A DNA stretch of 64,000 nucleotides, from contig NZ_JBNGOQ010000003.1 in assembly GCF_050589645.1 (NCBI RefSeq), forward strand, positions 558,001 to 622,000, given 5' to 3'. Positions 7,882 to 15,470 of this stretch are shown piece after piece. The translations under genes were made by a program, and so were the position numbers. Within the stretch, counting starts at the first letter, position 1; every line of letters begins with the position of its first letter. The notes below the pieces were generated by a model. That model was not told the DNA's origin. It made no database searches and was given only the letters and a program-made list of their open reading frames with translations. This DNA is from JBNGOQ01 sp050589645 (GTDB lineage: Bacteria; Bacteroidota; Bacteroidia; Flavobacteriales; Flavobacteriaceae).

Positions 7882-10430
7882 GCAAACCCAATACATCAGC
7901 GAAGGCGGGAATTCAATGGCTGTTTAAAATGGCCTGGCGCGACGGCAGGGCCAGTATAGGGCGCTTGCTACTTTTTATGGCTTCGATTATTTTGGGCATT
8001 GCGGCGGTTGTGTCTATCCAGTCCTTTAGCAAAAACTTAAAAGACAATATTACCTTACAGTCCAAAGCGCTTATGGGCGCGGATTTTATCATCGATAGCC
8101 GTCATTTGCCCAATGAGAAAGTGCAGGGCATCATAGATTCCTTGGGCGGTGCCCAGGCAATGGAAGTGAATTTTTCCTCTATGGCGGCCTTTCCCAAAAA
8201 TGGGGGAAGCAAGCTGGTACGCGTACGTGGCATAAAGGGGGCTTATCCGCTTTACGGGGAACTGGATACCCAACCCACTTCCGCAGCAAATACCTACCAA
8301 CAAGAAGGCGGGGCGCTGGTGGATGCCACCGTGATGTTGCAATACGAATTGAAGGTGGGCGACCGGATTAAGGTGGGGGAGATAAGTCTCCCCATCACTG
8401 GTTCCCTCTTATCCGTACCTGGGAGTACGGCCCTAGGAAGCTCTGTAGCGCCCCAGGTATTGATTCCTTATCGCTTTATTGCGGATACCGGACTTTTACA
8501 GGTGGGAAGTCGATTGGAATACCAGTATTTTTTTGAGGCCGATCCCGAACTGGACCTGGTAGCGATGAACAAGGTCCTGGATCCCATTCTAGATGCCGAA
8601 AATGCGGATATGGACATCCATACGGTAGACAGTCAGCGCATGGGCCGTAGTTACAGCAATGTGGGTAAGTTTCTCAATTTGGTCGCTTTTGTGGCCCTAC
8701 TTTTAGGCTGTGTGGGCATAGCCAGTTCCGTGCATATCTATATCAAGGAAAAATTACGAGCTGTAGCCGTGCTGAAATGCATGGGTGCCACCCGTAGACA
8801 AACCTTTCTCATCTATCTTATACAGATTGCTGGAATGGGACTTTTGGGCGGCATCTTAGGTACCCTTGTGGGGATTGGGCTGCAACTTTCGTTTCCTAGC
8901 CTGTTGGCACAGTTTCTCCCTTTTCAGGTTGAGGTGGCCCTTGCACCACAACCCATTGCTATGGGCCTCTTGTTAGGTATATTCATGTCGGTTTTGTTTG
9001 CCCTTTTACCCTTAATGGGTACTTGGTATGTCTCACCTTTGGAAGTATTGCGTATTCAGGAAGGACAGCCGGCAAAATCAAAAAGGGCAAGTACGCTCAT
9101 TTTGTTGGGAATTTTACTTTTTATCTTTCTGTTTTCCTTCTGGTTGTTGCAGGATTTGGACTATGCACTTGGTTTTGTCCTAAGTATCCTGGTCACCTTT
9201 TCCGTATTGGCCGGTGTGGCCATACTTTTTATGCGGGGCATTAAAAAATTCTTTCCTTCTTCCTGGAGCTTTATCGCACGCCAGAGCCTGTTGAACTTGT
9301 TTAGGCCCAACAACCAAACCATGGTCTTGTTACTGGCCATTGGGGTAGGGGCATTCCTGATCAGCACATTGTATTTTACCAAGGATATCCTGTTGGCAAA
9401 GGCCACGTTGGAAGACCAGACCAATAGCCCCAATATTATTTTGCTCGATGTACAGACCGAACAAAAGGAAGCGGTTGCCAACACTATTATTCCCAAAGGC
9501 TTGCCCTTGATCGATAAGATCCCGATCATTACCATGCGGATGCACAGCATTAAGGGAAGACCTGTAAACGATTTGCGACTGGATACAACCAGTACGATGA
9601 ACAAATGGGTCTTGAATCACGAGTTCAGGGTTACCTATCGGGATTCCCTGATTGCTTCCGAGACCCTTACCGATGGGGAATGGGTATCCAAAAACTCGGG
9701 CGAAGGCCCCATAACCATTTCCATGGCCGATAATATTGCACGGGATGCACAGGTAGCCGTAGGCGATACCATTACGTTTAATGTGCAGGGGGTTTTAATG
9801 GAAACCGTGATCGGCAGTATCCGAGCCGTGGATTGGGCCCGGATGCAGTTGAATTTTTCTGTTGTCTTTCCTACTGGGGTCTTGGAAGATGCCCCCCAGT
9901 TTCATGTATTGACGACCAAAGCTCCGGATGAGGCCAGTTCGGCGGCCCTGCAACGAGAATTGGTACGAAAGTTTCCAAATGTCTCCATTTTGGACTTGCG
10001 TCAGATTCTAAACCTTATTGAGGATATCTTGAACAAGATCAGTTGGGTGATTAATTTCATGGCCTTTTTTAGTATCCTTACCGGTATTATTGTATTAATT
10101 GGATCGGTGCGTACCAGCAAGTACCAGCGAATCAAGGAAAGTGTACTGCTGCGTACCCTGGGAGCCAAAAGTCGACAGATTTTACAGATAACGGCCCTGG
10201 AATATACTTATTTGGGGGTTTTGGGCAGTGGTATCGGTATTTTGTTGTCGCTGTTCAGCAGCCAGTTGTTGGCACAATTTGTCTTTGAGGCACCCTTTGT
10301 GCCCTCCTGGGTCCCCTTTGCGTTCCTTTTGCCCGGAATTACGGTTTTAGTGCTGCTCATCGGCCTTAGCAATAGCCGGAGCGTATTAACAAGTCCACCA
10401 CTGGAGGTCCTTCGAAAGGAGGGGGTTTAG
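7878..10430 (+). CDS. ABC transporter permease, YbbP/FtsX-MacB type
   Basis: The 850-residue membrane protein has the ten-segment layout of YbbP-like permeases. After a first membrane span (about residues 27-47) comes a large extracytoplasmic region, then an FtsX domain at about residues 265-395 with four spans in total, a second membrane block near residues 410-500, another extracytoplasmic part, and a second FtsX domain at about residues 715-845 (ISWVINFMAFFSILTGIIVL). The start is GTG at 7878, overlapping the stop of the ATPase gene by 4 bp, so translation is coupled. Its substrate is unknown; the partner TesA-like esterase suggests a lipid-related role. It ends 47 bp before the convergent M81 gene. 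Confidence 0.93.
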   Translation: MSKPNTSAKAGIQWLFKMAWRDGRASIGRLLLFMASIILGIAAVVSIQSFSKNLKDNITLQSKALMGADFIIDSRHLPNEKVQGIIDSLGGAQAMEVNFSSMAAFPKNGGSKLVRVRGIKGAYPLYGELDTQPTSAANTYQQEGGALVDATVMLQYELKVGDRIKVGEISLPITGSLLSVPGSTALGSSVAPQVLIPYRFIADTGLLQVGSRLEYQYFFEADPELDLVAMNKVLDPILDAENADMDIHTVDSQRMGRSYSNVGKFLNLVAFVALLLGCVGIASSVHIYIKEKLRAVAVLKCMGATRRQTFLIYLIQIAGMGLLGGILGTLVGIGLQLSFPSLLAQFLPFQVEVALAPQPIAMGLLLGIFMSVLFALLPLMGTWYVSPLEVLRIQEGQPAKSKRASTLILLGILLFIFLFSFWLLQDLDYALGFVLSILVTFSVLAGVAILFMRGIKKFFPSSWSFIARQSLLNLFRPNNQTMVLLLAIGVGAFLISTLYFTKDILLAKATLEDQTNSPNIILLDVQTEQKEAVANTIIPKGLPLIDKIPIITMRMHSIKGRPVNDLRLDTTSTMNKWVLNHEFRVTYRDSLIASETLTDGEWVSKNSGEGPITISMADNIARDAQVAVGDTITFNVQGVLMETVIGSIRAVDWARMQLNFSVVFPTGVLEDAPQFHVLTTKAPDEASSAALQRELVRKFPNVSILDLRQILNLIEDILNKISWVINFMAFFSILTGIIVLIGSVRTSKYQRIKESVLLRTLGAKSRQILQITALEYTYLGVLGSGIGILLSLFSSQLLAQFVFEAPFVPSWVPFAFLLPGITVLVLLIGLSNSRSVLTSPPLEVLRKEGV

Positions 10431-10477
10431 CAGGTCCGATAGATTGGGCAAAGAGCCTTATATTTCATCCAAAATTG

Positions 10478-12034
10478 TTATTTGTCACTGTTGGAAGCGG
10501 GTATCCACTGTGCACTAAGATCGGGATCATCCATGTCCTTATCCAAAGGAAACATGGGCCTTTTGATCCGTTGGTAGTCCAATCGTTCCAGGTCCTGATC
10601 AACGCCGCCCGGGGTCAGTGCCATAATCCAGTCGGCCCTCATGTCATAGAGTTCAGGGACCAAATACCCAATTTTTACCACAAGGATGTCCGCTTCCCTG
10701 GGATTGAGCCCCAAACGGGTAAAATCGGCTTCCTTATGGTAGGGCTTACGCTTTTTGGTAACAATCACATGGGCACTGCCCACTTTGACCACGACTTCCG
10801 TTTCCGCATGTTGGTCTCCGTGTACAATGGCTTCTACAGTACCCGATAGGGTAATGGGAGGGGCAAAACGATCGTCAATGGCCGCTCCGGCCTGGGCTTC
10901 AATCTTTCCACCAATGCCCACTTCCATGGCCTTAGCTACAAATTCGGGTCCCGGTAGGGAAGCATAGATCAGGGAGGGGCCATTTTCAGTTTGAAATTCG
11001 GGCCGTGCCAGGATCTGAGTTATGGTCCAGGTAACGTCTCCCGCACCACCGGCAGTGGGATTGTCCCCCATATCGCTTATGATAAAGGGGTGTTTTTCAC
11101 TGGCAAGTGCCATTTTTAGGCTTTCTTCGAGGGTGGCAGTGGGAGCTACAAATTCAAAATCCGAGCGCGCATCCCAAAAATTTTGGGCCAAATGCTCGGC
11201 TGCGCTTGCAACTTTTTCCTTATCGTCCCCGGTAACCATGACCACAGCATGATTCCTTGGTTCATCTGCCCAGGCATAACCGATCCATATGGCGGCATCG
11301 ATAACCCCTTCTTCCTGCGTAGCGGGTCCTACCTTGGCATAGAGGCTTTTTCCAGGCTCTATGCGGGTACTGGTTTTTTCTCCGGGCAGCAATATGGGTA
11401 TGGGAATCCATGCCTTGTAAGCGGGTTTGCCCTTGCCGTTCTCCAGGCGTTCAAGGAGATTGTCTACTGCCCTTTTTTTGGATTCCAGGGCGTCCTCGTG
11501 AGGTGCCATCCTATAGCAAGTGATGAGGTCGCTGTGCTGCGCCAAACGGGGCGACACATTACCATGCAGGTCCATAGAGGTGGAAATGAGGGTTTCGGTT
11601 CCGACCACTTCCCTGACCCGGACGATGAAATCGCCTTCGGGATCGTCCAGACCCACCACGCTCATGGCACCATGGATATCAAAGAAGAGCCCATCGTAGG
11701 GGCCATTTTCCTTAAGCATGTTAAGTGTTTTGGTTACGAGCGATTCATAGGCCTCCCTGGTAACGATACCCCCGGGGAGCGCATGTCCCCTTATCGTGGG
11801 AACCCATTCCGCCCTTTTGCGGTTCAAGGAATCCTCCGCCAAAAAGGGGTAAAAGCTAAAAATACTGTCGGCCACCCTGGCGTGAAAGGCATCCTCGTGG
11901 CTTTGGGCCGGGGAAAAGGTGCTCGATTCAATGGCAAGGCCGGCGATGGCAATGCGCGGTATGGGGTTTTCCTTAGGTCCTCCGCAACTGATAAGAAAGG
12001 TCAGGGATACAAGGGCGATGACAATTTTTTTCAT
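10478..12034 (-). CDS. M81 family (MlrC-like) metallopeptidase, lipoprotein
   Basis: The 518-residue protein matches the MlrC family, named for the last enzyme of microcystin breakdown. The opening PRIAIAGLAIESSTFSP, the DLHGN motif with Asp and His (about residue 154), and YRMAPHED with another His are the expected zinc-site segments; NPTAGGAGDVTW is a further family hallmark. Cys17 (TFLISCGGP) gives a lipoprotein signal, unlike many cytoplasmic family members, so it is probably periplasmic or outer-membrane linked. The natural substrate is unknown in most bacteria and the name does not imply toxin degradation here. It is transcribed toward the ABC permease and has its own promoter region upstream. 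Confidence 0.9.
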   Translation of the reverse strand: MKKIVIALVSLTFLISCGGPKENPIPRIAIAGLAIESSTFSPAQSHEDAFHARVADSIFSFYPFLAEDSLNRKRAEWVPTIRGHALPGGIVTREAYESLVTKTLNMLKENGPYDGLFFDIHGAMSVVGLDDPEGDFIVRVREVVGTETLISTSMDLHGNVSPRLAQHSDLITCYRMAPHEDALESKKRAVDNLLERLENGKGKPAYKAWIPIPILLPGEKTSTRIEPGKSLYAKVGPATQEEGVIDAAIWIGYAWADEPRNHAVVMVTGDDKEKVASAAEHLAQNFWDARSDFEFVAPTATLEESLKMALASEKHPFIISDMGDNPTAGGAGDVTWTITQILARPEFQTENGPSLIYASLPGPEFVAKAMEVGIGGKIEAQAGAAIDDRFAPPITLSGTVEAIVHGDQHAETEVVVKVGSAHVIVTKKRKPYHKEADFTRLGLNPREADILVVKIGYLVPELYDMRADWIMALTPGGVDQDLERLDYQRIKRPMFPLDKDMDDPDLSAQWIPASNSDK

Positions 12035-12154
12035 GTTCGTCTATTGATTTTGGTTATGGTATTCTTGCTGTTTAAAGGTAGCAATTCCTGTTGGAATTTG
12101 GGGCAAGGTAGGTAAGGGGCTAGACTACTGACGATTACCGCAGTTAAGCCCAAT

Positions 12155-12180
12155 AAAAAAGCTCCCGTTCAAGGAGCTTT
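12155..12180 (-). terminator. Rho-independent terminator of the acyl-CoA dehydrogenase gene
   Basis: Read on the minus strand, AAAGCTCC-TTGAAC-GGGAGCTTT forms a stem followed by further T residues, 24 bp beyond the stop codon at 12204. Confidence 0.8.
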
Positions 12181-12203
12181 AACTTGGTGGTACATCCAAG
12201 GAC

Positions 12204-13328
12204 TTACGGCGCCAATAATTTTTCGCCGCAAAAAGCGTACTGTTCCCATTTGGGCAAGGGATGAAATTGCGCTGCCTGTACATCTCTAAAGACCCGCTCC
12301 AGGCCATTCTTTCTGTAAAAACTTTGTCCACCTATACCTTCCATGGCCTCGCTTACTGTTTTCATACAAGCCTCGGCCACGTTGGTCTTTAGACTTAGAA
12401 TGGGAACCGTAAAATCTTGGTGCAAATCAAAGTCAAAATTGTTGGTCATGTCATACATGGCTTTCCATTGCGTTTGGGCACTGATCAGGTTATTGTTCAG
12501 TTTTCCCAAAATATAGTTGAAATGCGCCTGGTTTCGGGCATAGGTCTTTCCTTTGGCAATGGCAATATCCACTGCTTTTTCGGCCAAGCCTACATATACT
12601 GACATGATTAAAGGCATGGCCACCGTTAGTACCACGTTCCATACGGGATGGAAACCTTCGCGGTCCCGCTCCAGGGCGATGTTATCCTCTGGGACAAAGA
12701 CCTGGTCATAGACCAGGCATTGTGAACCTGTACCGCGCATACCCATTACGTCCCAATCATCTTGCAGACTTACCCCCTTAGCGGTCAAGGGTATCGGAAA
12801 GTGCAGCACCTTCCATTCCTTGTCCTCATTCAAGTAAGGGGCACTGGTTATTGCGATATCTCCGGCGCAGGACTGGCTGGCAAAATGTTTTTTTCCAGAG
12901 ACCAGGAAACCACCTTCTGTACGTTGCACCTCCCCATTGGATCGAAGCCAGTCGCGGGCTCCCGTACTCACCAATACCAATTGCCTTTCCGCTACTTTTC
13001 TCAAAGTTGCCTCTCCTACACCTTTATGTTTGTATTTCCAGACCGAAGCGGCCACCAGATGTTGGTGCATGGCAAAGGCCAGGGCAGTAGACCCACAATA
13101 CTGCGCCATGGTCCGAATGAGGTTGCACATTTCCGGATAGGACATCCCGAGACCTCCCAGTTCCAGGGGAACAAGGCCGCCAAAAAGGCCAACCCCTTTG
13201 AGAGCTTCATAGTTTTCGGACACAAAGGTGCCCTCCAAATCATAGTTTGCCGCTCTTTCGGCAAAAGATTTGCCCAGCTCGTGGATTACATCGAGCATTT
13301 GGGTTTCCGTTTTTTCCAATACTTCCAT
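12204..13328 (-). CDS. Acyl-CoA dehydrogenase family flavoprotein
   Basis: This 374-residue protein has the three-part acyl-CoA dehydrogenase fold: an N-terminal helical domain, a middle beta domain with DWDVMGMRGTGSQ near residues 190-202, and a C-terminal helical domain ending in EAMEGIGGQSFYRKNGLERVFRDVQAAQFHP. The terminal FRD and GIGG segments contact FAD in the family. I do not see a clear catalytic glutamate at the usual place, and several features recall the flavin monooxygenase branch (DszC/SfnB-like) of this superfamily, so the reaction may be oxygenation rather than beta-oxidation. An AraC regulator lies upstream on the same strand. No electron-transfer flavoprotein or CoA ligase is adjacent. 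It has a strong terminator. Confidence 0.88.
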   Translation of the reverse strand: MEVLEKTETQMLDVIHELGKSFAERAANYDLEGTFVSENYEALKGVGLFGGLVPLELGGLGMSYPEMCNLIRTMAQYCGSTALAFAMHQHLVAASVWKYKHKGVGEATLRKVAERQLVLVSTGARDWLRSNGEVQRTEGGFLVSGKKHFASQSCAGDIAITSAPYLNEDKEWKVLHFPIPLTAKGVSLQDDWDVMGMRGTGSQCLVYDQVFVPEDNIALERDREGFHPVWNVVLTVAMPLIMSVYVGLAEKAVDIAIAKGKTYARNQAHFNYILGKLNNNLISAQTQWKAMYDMTNNFDFDLHQDFTVPILSLKTNVAEACMKTVSEAMEGIGGQSFYRKNGLERVFRDVQAAQFHPLPKWEQYAFCGEKLLAP

Positions 13329-13362
13329 CTTTTTTGGTTTTTAATAGTTCTTTTTTATACCC

Positions 13363-13599
13363 CTACTTTCTATTTGTCCTGTCGAACAAAAAAAGATCCA
13401 AAGCACCGGCATCCAACTGTAGGTCCGAATTACTGAATTCAAAATCTGTTGAAGTGAAGGCGAGTTCCTGTAGTCCGTTCATAAAGGAGATGCCTCCCCG
13501 GGAAAAGGTAATGGCCTTGGATTTTTTGCCATTCCGATCGGCGGTGGCCCCACTTTTAAAAAACCCCTTATAGGTTGTCCTAGTTTTCTTTCCTAACAT
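13363..13599 (-). CDS. Small hypothetical protein (78 aa), uncertain
   Basis: I do not recognise a family. The frame lies between the acyl-CoA dehydrogenase and the AraC gene, on their strand, 34 bp before the dehydrogenase start. The codon choice (GCC, ACC, GGC, CTA frequent) resembles neighbouring real genes, and the protein has a basic N terminus (KKTRTTYKGFF) followed by a mixed region with repeated acidic and hydrophobic residues (STDFEFSNSDLQLDAGALDLF). No signal peptide or membrane segment is seen. Upstream of the ATG a weak purine-rich stretch (AAAGTTAGAAAG) could serve as ribosome binding site. It may be a real small gene or a chance frame. Confidence 0.4.
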   Translation of the reverse strand: MLGKKTRTTYKGFFKSGATADRNGKKSKAITFSRGGISFMNGLQELAFTSTDFEFSNSDLQLDAGALDLFLFDRTNRK

Positions 13600-13725
13600 G
13601 CTTTCTAACTTTTATGGATTGGTATATCACAAAAGTCTTATAATGAGCGCACTAAGGATTTGCTAAAAAGTCCAAATGATGTCCTGAGCGGTTCAAAAGG
13701 AAAGAAAGGATGCTGTAGGGTCTTT

Positions 13726-14595
13726 TTAAGAAAGGTTTTGTGACATTTTGAACTGATTGGGCGGTAAGCGATACTTGTCCTTGAAGATCCGATTAAAATG
13801 CGAGGTGTTTTTAAACCCGCTTTCATAACATACCTCACTAATACTAAGATCCGAGCCCAAAAGTAGGGCCTTTGCGTATTCCAGCCTTTTTTCGTTCAAC
13901 CATTTGGAGGGCGTGCTGTTGAAACGGTTTTTAAAATCCCTTTTAAAGGTAGACAGGCTCCTGCCGCACAATTTGGCAAAACCCTCCATGCTTAGATCGT
14001 ATTGAAAGTTCTGTAGCATGGTATCTTCCATATCTACCTTGGCACGCTGTTGGATAGAGCCAAAATATTGGAGCAGTTGTCGGTTTTTAGGGTTTAGGGC
14101 AATGTTGAACAACAGTTCCTTGAATTTGATCGTGACCAGGCGCTCTGGTAGGCTTTCCCCTTGTTTTAGATAATGAAAGATACTTTCGATCAGGGATTGG
14201 AAGGAATCACTGGTGTCAATTCTGAAAACGGGTTCAAATTCCCGCCCTTGGACGGACCCACCCGGGCTAAGGTTATTTTCGGACATGAATTTTTTGATGA
14301 AGTCGTCGTTGATCAAAAACAGCATTACGCAATAATCCTCTTCAAAGTACTGCTTGGTCACATAGACGCCTTTCCTAACAAATATGGCATCGCCAGCCAA
14401 GAGTTCATAGGTTTTGTTGGGCGTGATCCAATCCTTTTTCCCGCTGACCACATAGGTTATGATGTGCGATTCCGTCCAAAGTTGAAACTCTTCAATATCG
14501 ATGGGGCATTTGTACTCCACAAATATAAAGTTGTCCCCTACCAGCTTATTGAAGCTGGGATGTTCCTTGAAGTATTGGTAGATGTCTACGATCAT
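13726..14595 (-). CDS. AraC family transcriptional regulator
   Basis: The 289-residue protein ends in a double helix-turn-helix AraC domain (about residues 180-285): LSMEGFAKLCGRSLSTFKRDF and LSISEVCYESGFKNTSHFNRIF are the two recognition units, and PPNQFK closes the domain. The N-terminal half is a cupin-like sensing domain similar to the ExsA-type AraC proteins, with strands such as WITPNKTYELLAGDAIFVRKG. It would bind DNA in response to an unknown ligand or partner. The nearest target is the acyl-CoA dehydrogenase gene downstream on the same strand, though the two genes are separated by about 400 bp including a possible small gene. Confidence 0.93.
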   Translation of the reverse strand: MIVDIYQYFKEHPSFNKLVGDNFIFVEYKCPIDIEEFQLWTESHIITYVVSGKKDWITPNKTYELLAGDAIFVRKGVYVTKQYFEEDYCVMLFLINDDFIKKFMSENNLSPGGSVQGREFEPVFRIDTSDSFQSLIESIFHYLKQGESLPERLVTIKFKELLFNIALNPKNRQLLQYFGSIQQRAKVDMEDTMLQNFQYDLSMEGFAKLCGRSLSTFKRDFKNRFNSTPSKWLNEKRLEYAKALLLGSDLSISEVCYESGFKNTSHFNRIFKDKYRLPPNQFKMSQNLS

Positions 14596-14905
14596 TGTGG
14601 TGTTTTTGCATCGTATCGCATCATAAATATAAGGGTAATGTCCAAATATTCCCTATTTCAAACATGCCATGAGTATCAAAAAAAGGGCTAAAACCCTTAT
14701 TTCTTCCTTTGTTGCACCTTCTAAACCACCGATAAAAAGCAGCTCCTTTCGATAAAGTGTTTTCGGGAGTCTTTACGTTCACCGAGGCTTTTATACACTT
14801 CATCCTTTTTTTTGTCAGATACCGAAAAATATGGGGGTTTAAGCGATTTATACCTGCCAGGGATACGAAATCCGAGTTAACTTAATGTAACCCAATCACA
14901 AAGAC
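14596..14905. other. 310-bp intergenic region between the AraC gene and small secreted protein gene 2
   Basis: The region separates divergent genes. It holds the conserved upstream element copy 2 (14775-14850). I see no gene, RNA or repeat in the rest of it. Confidence 0.7.
14775..14850 (+). promoter_or_regulatory. Conserved upstream element, copy 2
   Basis: This stretch matches 6054-6130 over about 76 bp with only scattered differences, including CACTTCATCC, TTTTTTGTCAGATACCGAAA and AAGCGATT. It ends 55 bp before the ATG at 14906. See copy 1. Confidence 0.7.
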
Positions 14906-15163
14906 ATGAAAGCTATTTTAACCTTAATCTTAGTACTTTTTTTCGGAGCTATCGCACTAGCTCAAAATACAACTACGGATGGAAAAGTGGCAACTGTTGA
15001 AATGGGTATTGTTTTGGATGCTGGCACTGTGGCTACTATCACTTTTAACGAAGTTGAGGAAGCGGATGAAACTACCATCGCCCGCGTATACAAATTTAAA
15101 AATTCAAGAATAAAGAAAGCTTTGGCTTTCACCACTAAAAGAAACAAAGCCAAATTGGCCTAA
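14906..15163 (+). CDS. Small secreted protein, copy 2 (85 aa), unnamed family
   Basis: The protein begins with a signal peptide (about residues 1-20, MKAILTLILVLFFGAIALAQ), then a threonine- and acid-rich region (TTDGKVATVEMGIVLDAGTV) and a basic tail KKALAFTTKRNKAKLA. Its tail matches that of the 78-residue protein at 6184 at all but two positions, and the EMGIV/EMTIV and EVARLYR/ARVYKFK segments also line up. The two genes are 8.7 kb apart, so this is not a recent tandem duplicate. It is followed 49 bp later by a 37-residue membrane peptide gene on the same strand. Function unknown. Confidence 0.85.
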   Translation: MKAILTLILVLFFGAIALAQNTTTDGKVATVEMGIVLDAGTVATITFNEVEEADETTIARVYKFKNSRIKKALAFTTKRNKAKLA

Positions 15164-15212
15164 TATTTTTATAAACCCGCTTTCCCCCATAGCGGACTAA
15201 AACCTACATGAT

Positions 15213-15326
15213 ATGATACTCATCGCACTATTAATCCCAATTACCTTAGTACTTACGTACGTACTTATCTTTCCTAAGACCAAAGGCGTACTACGACCAC
15301 TAAAGGTTCCTGTAAGAAATAAATAA
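15213..15326 (+). CDS. 37-residue membrane peptide
   Basis: The frame starts with ATG at 15213 and ends with TAA at 15326. Residues 1-20 are strongly hydrophobic (MILIALLIPITLVLTYVLIF), followed by a basic tail with PKTKG and RNK, matching a single-span peptide with positive-inside C terminus. It lies 49 bp after the small secreted protein gene on the same strand. No homologue is known to me. It was found by reading the short frames and has no other support than composition, position and a short distance to the previous gene. Confidence 0.5.
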   Translation: MILIALLIPITLVLTYVLIFPKTKGVLRPLKVPVRNK

Positions 15327-15328
15327 TA

Positions 15329-15470
15329 AAGGCCCCTTCACCTGCCTTCGGGTAGTTTCTTCCTTCCGGGAAGGAACGCCTTAGGAAAAGATACATCGCT
15401 AATTTCCGCGCTTATATCGATAACCCGCTCCCCCGAGGAAGGATAGGACAAGGGGCTCTTTTATTCTTTT
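15329..15470 (+). ncRNA. Candidate structured RNA or leader-like element with terminal U-run
   Basis: The ends pair: GGCCCCTT at 15331-15338 with AAGGGGCT at 15450-15457, followed by a T-rich tail (CTCTTTTATTC). Inside, CTGCC-TTCG-GGTAG (15342-15355) is a hairpin with a UUCG tetraloop, and TTCCTTC-CGG-GAAGGAA (15360-15376) is a second 7-bp hairpin. This nesting and the U-tract suggest a multi-branched RNA of about 140 bases ending at a terminator-like pairing. It matches no RNA family I can name. It may instead be an intergenic repeat or a long terminator for the 37-residue peptide gene. Confidence 0.4.

Noticed and set aside
11183..12115. 310-residue plus-strand frame opposite the M81 gene
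   Set aside because: It is antisense to a clear protein family and has no family features.
15329..15470. SRP RNA on the minus strand, suggested by a CCGGAAGGAAG stretch
   Set aside because: The hairpin is off-centre, the symmetric loop (GCAGCC) is missing and the strong T-tract is on the plus strand.
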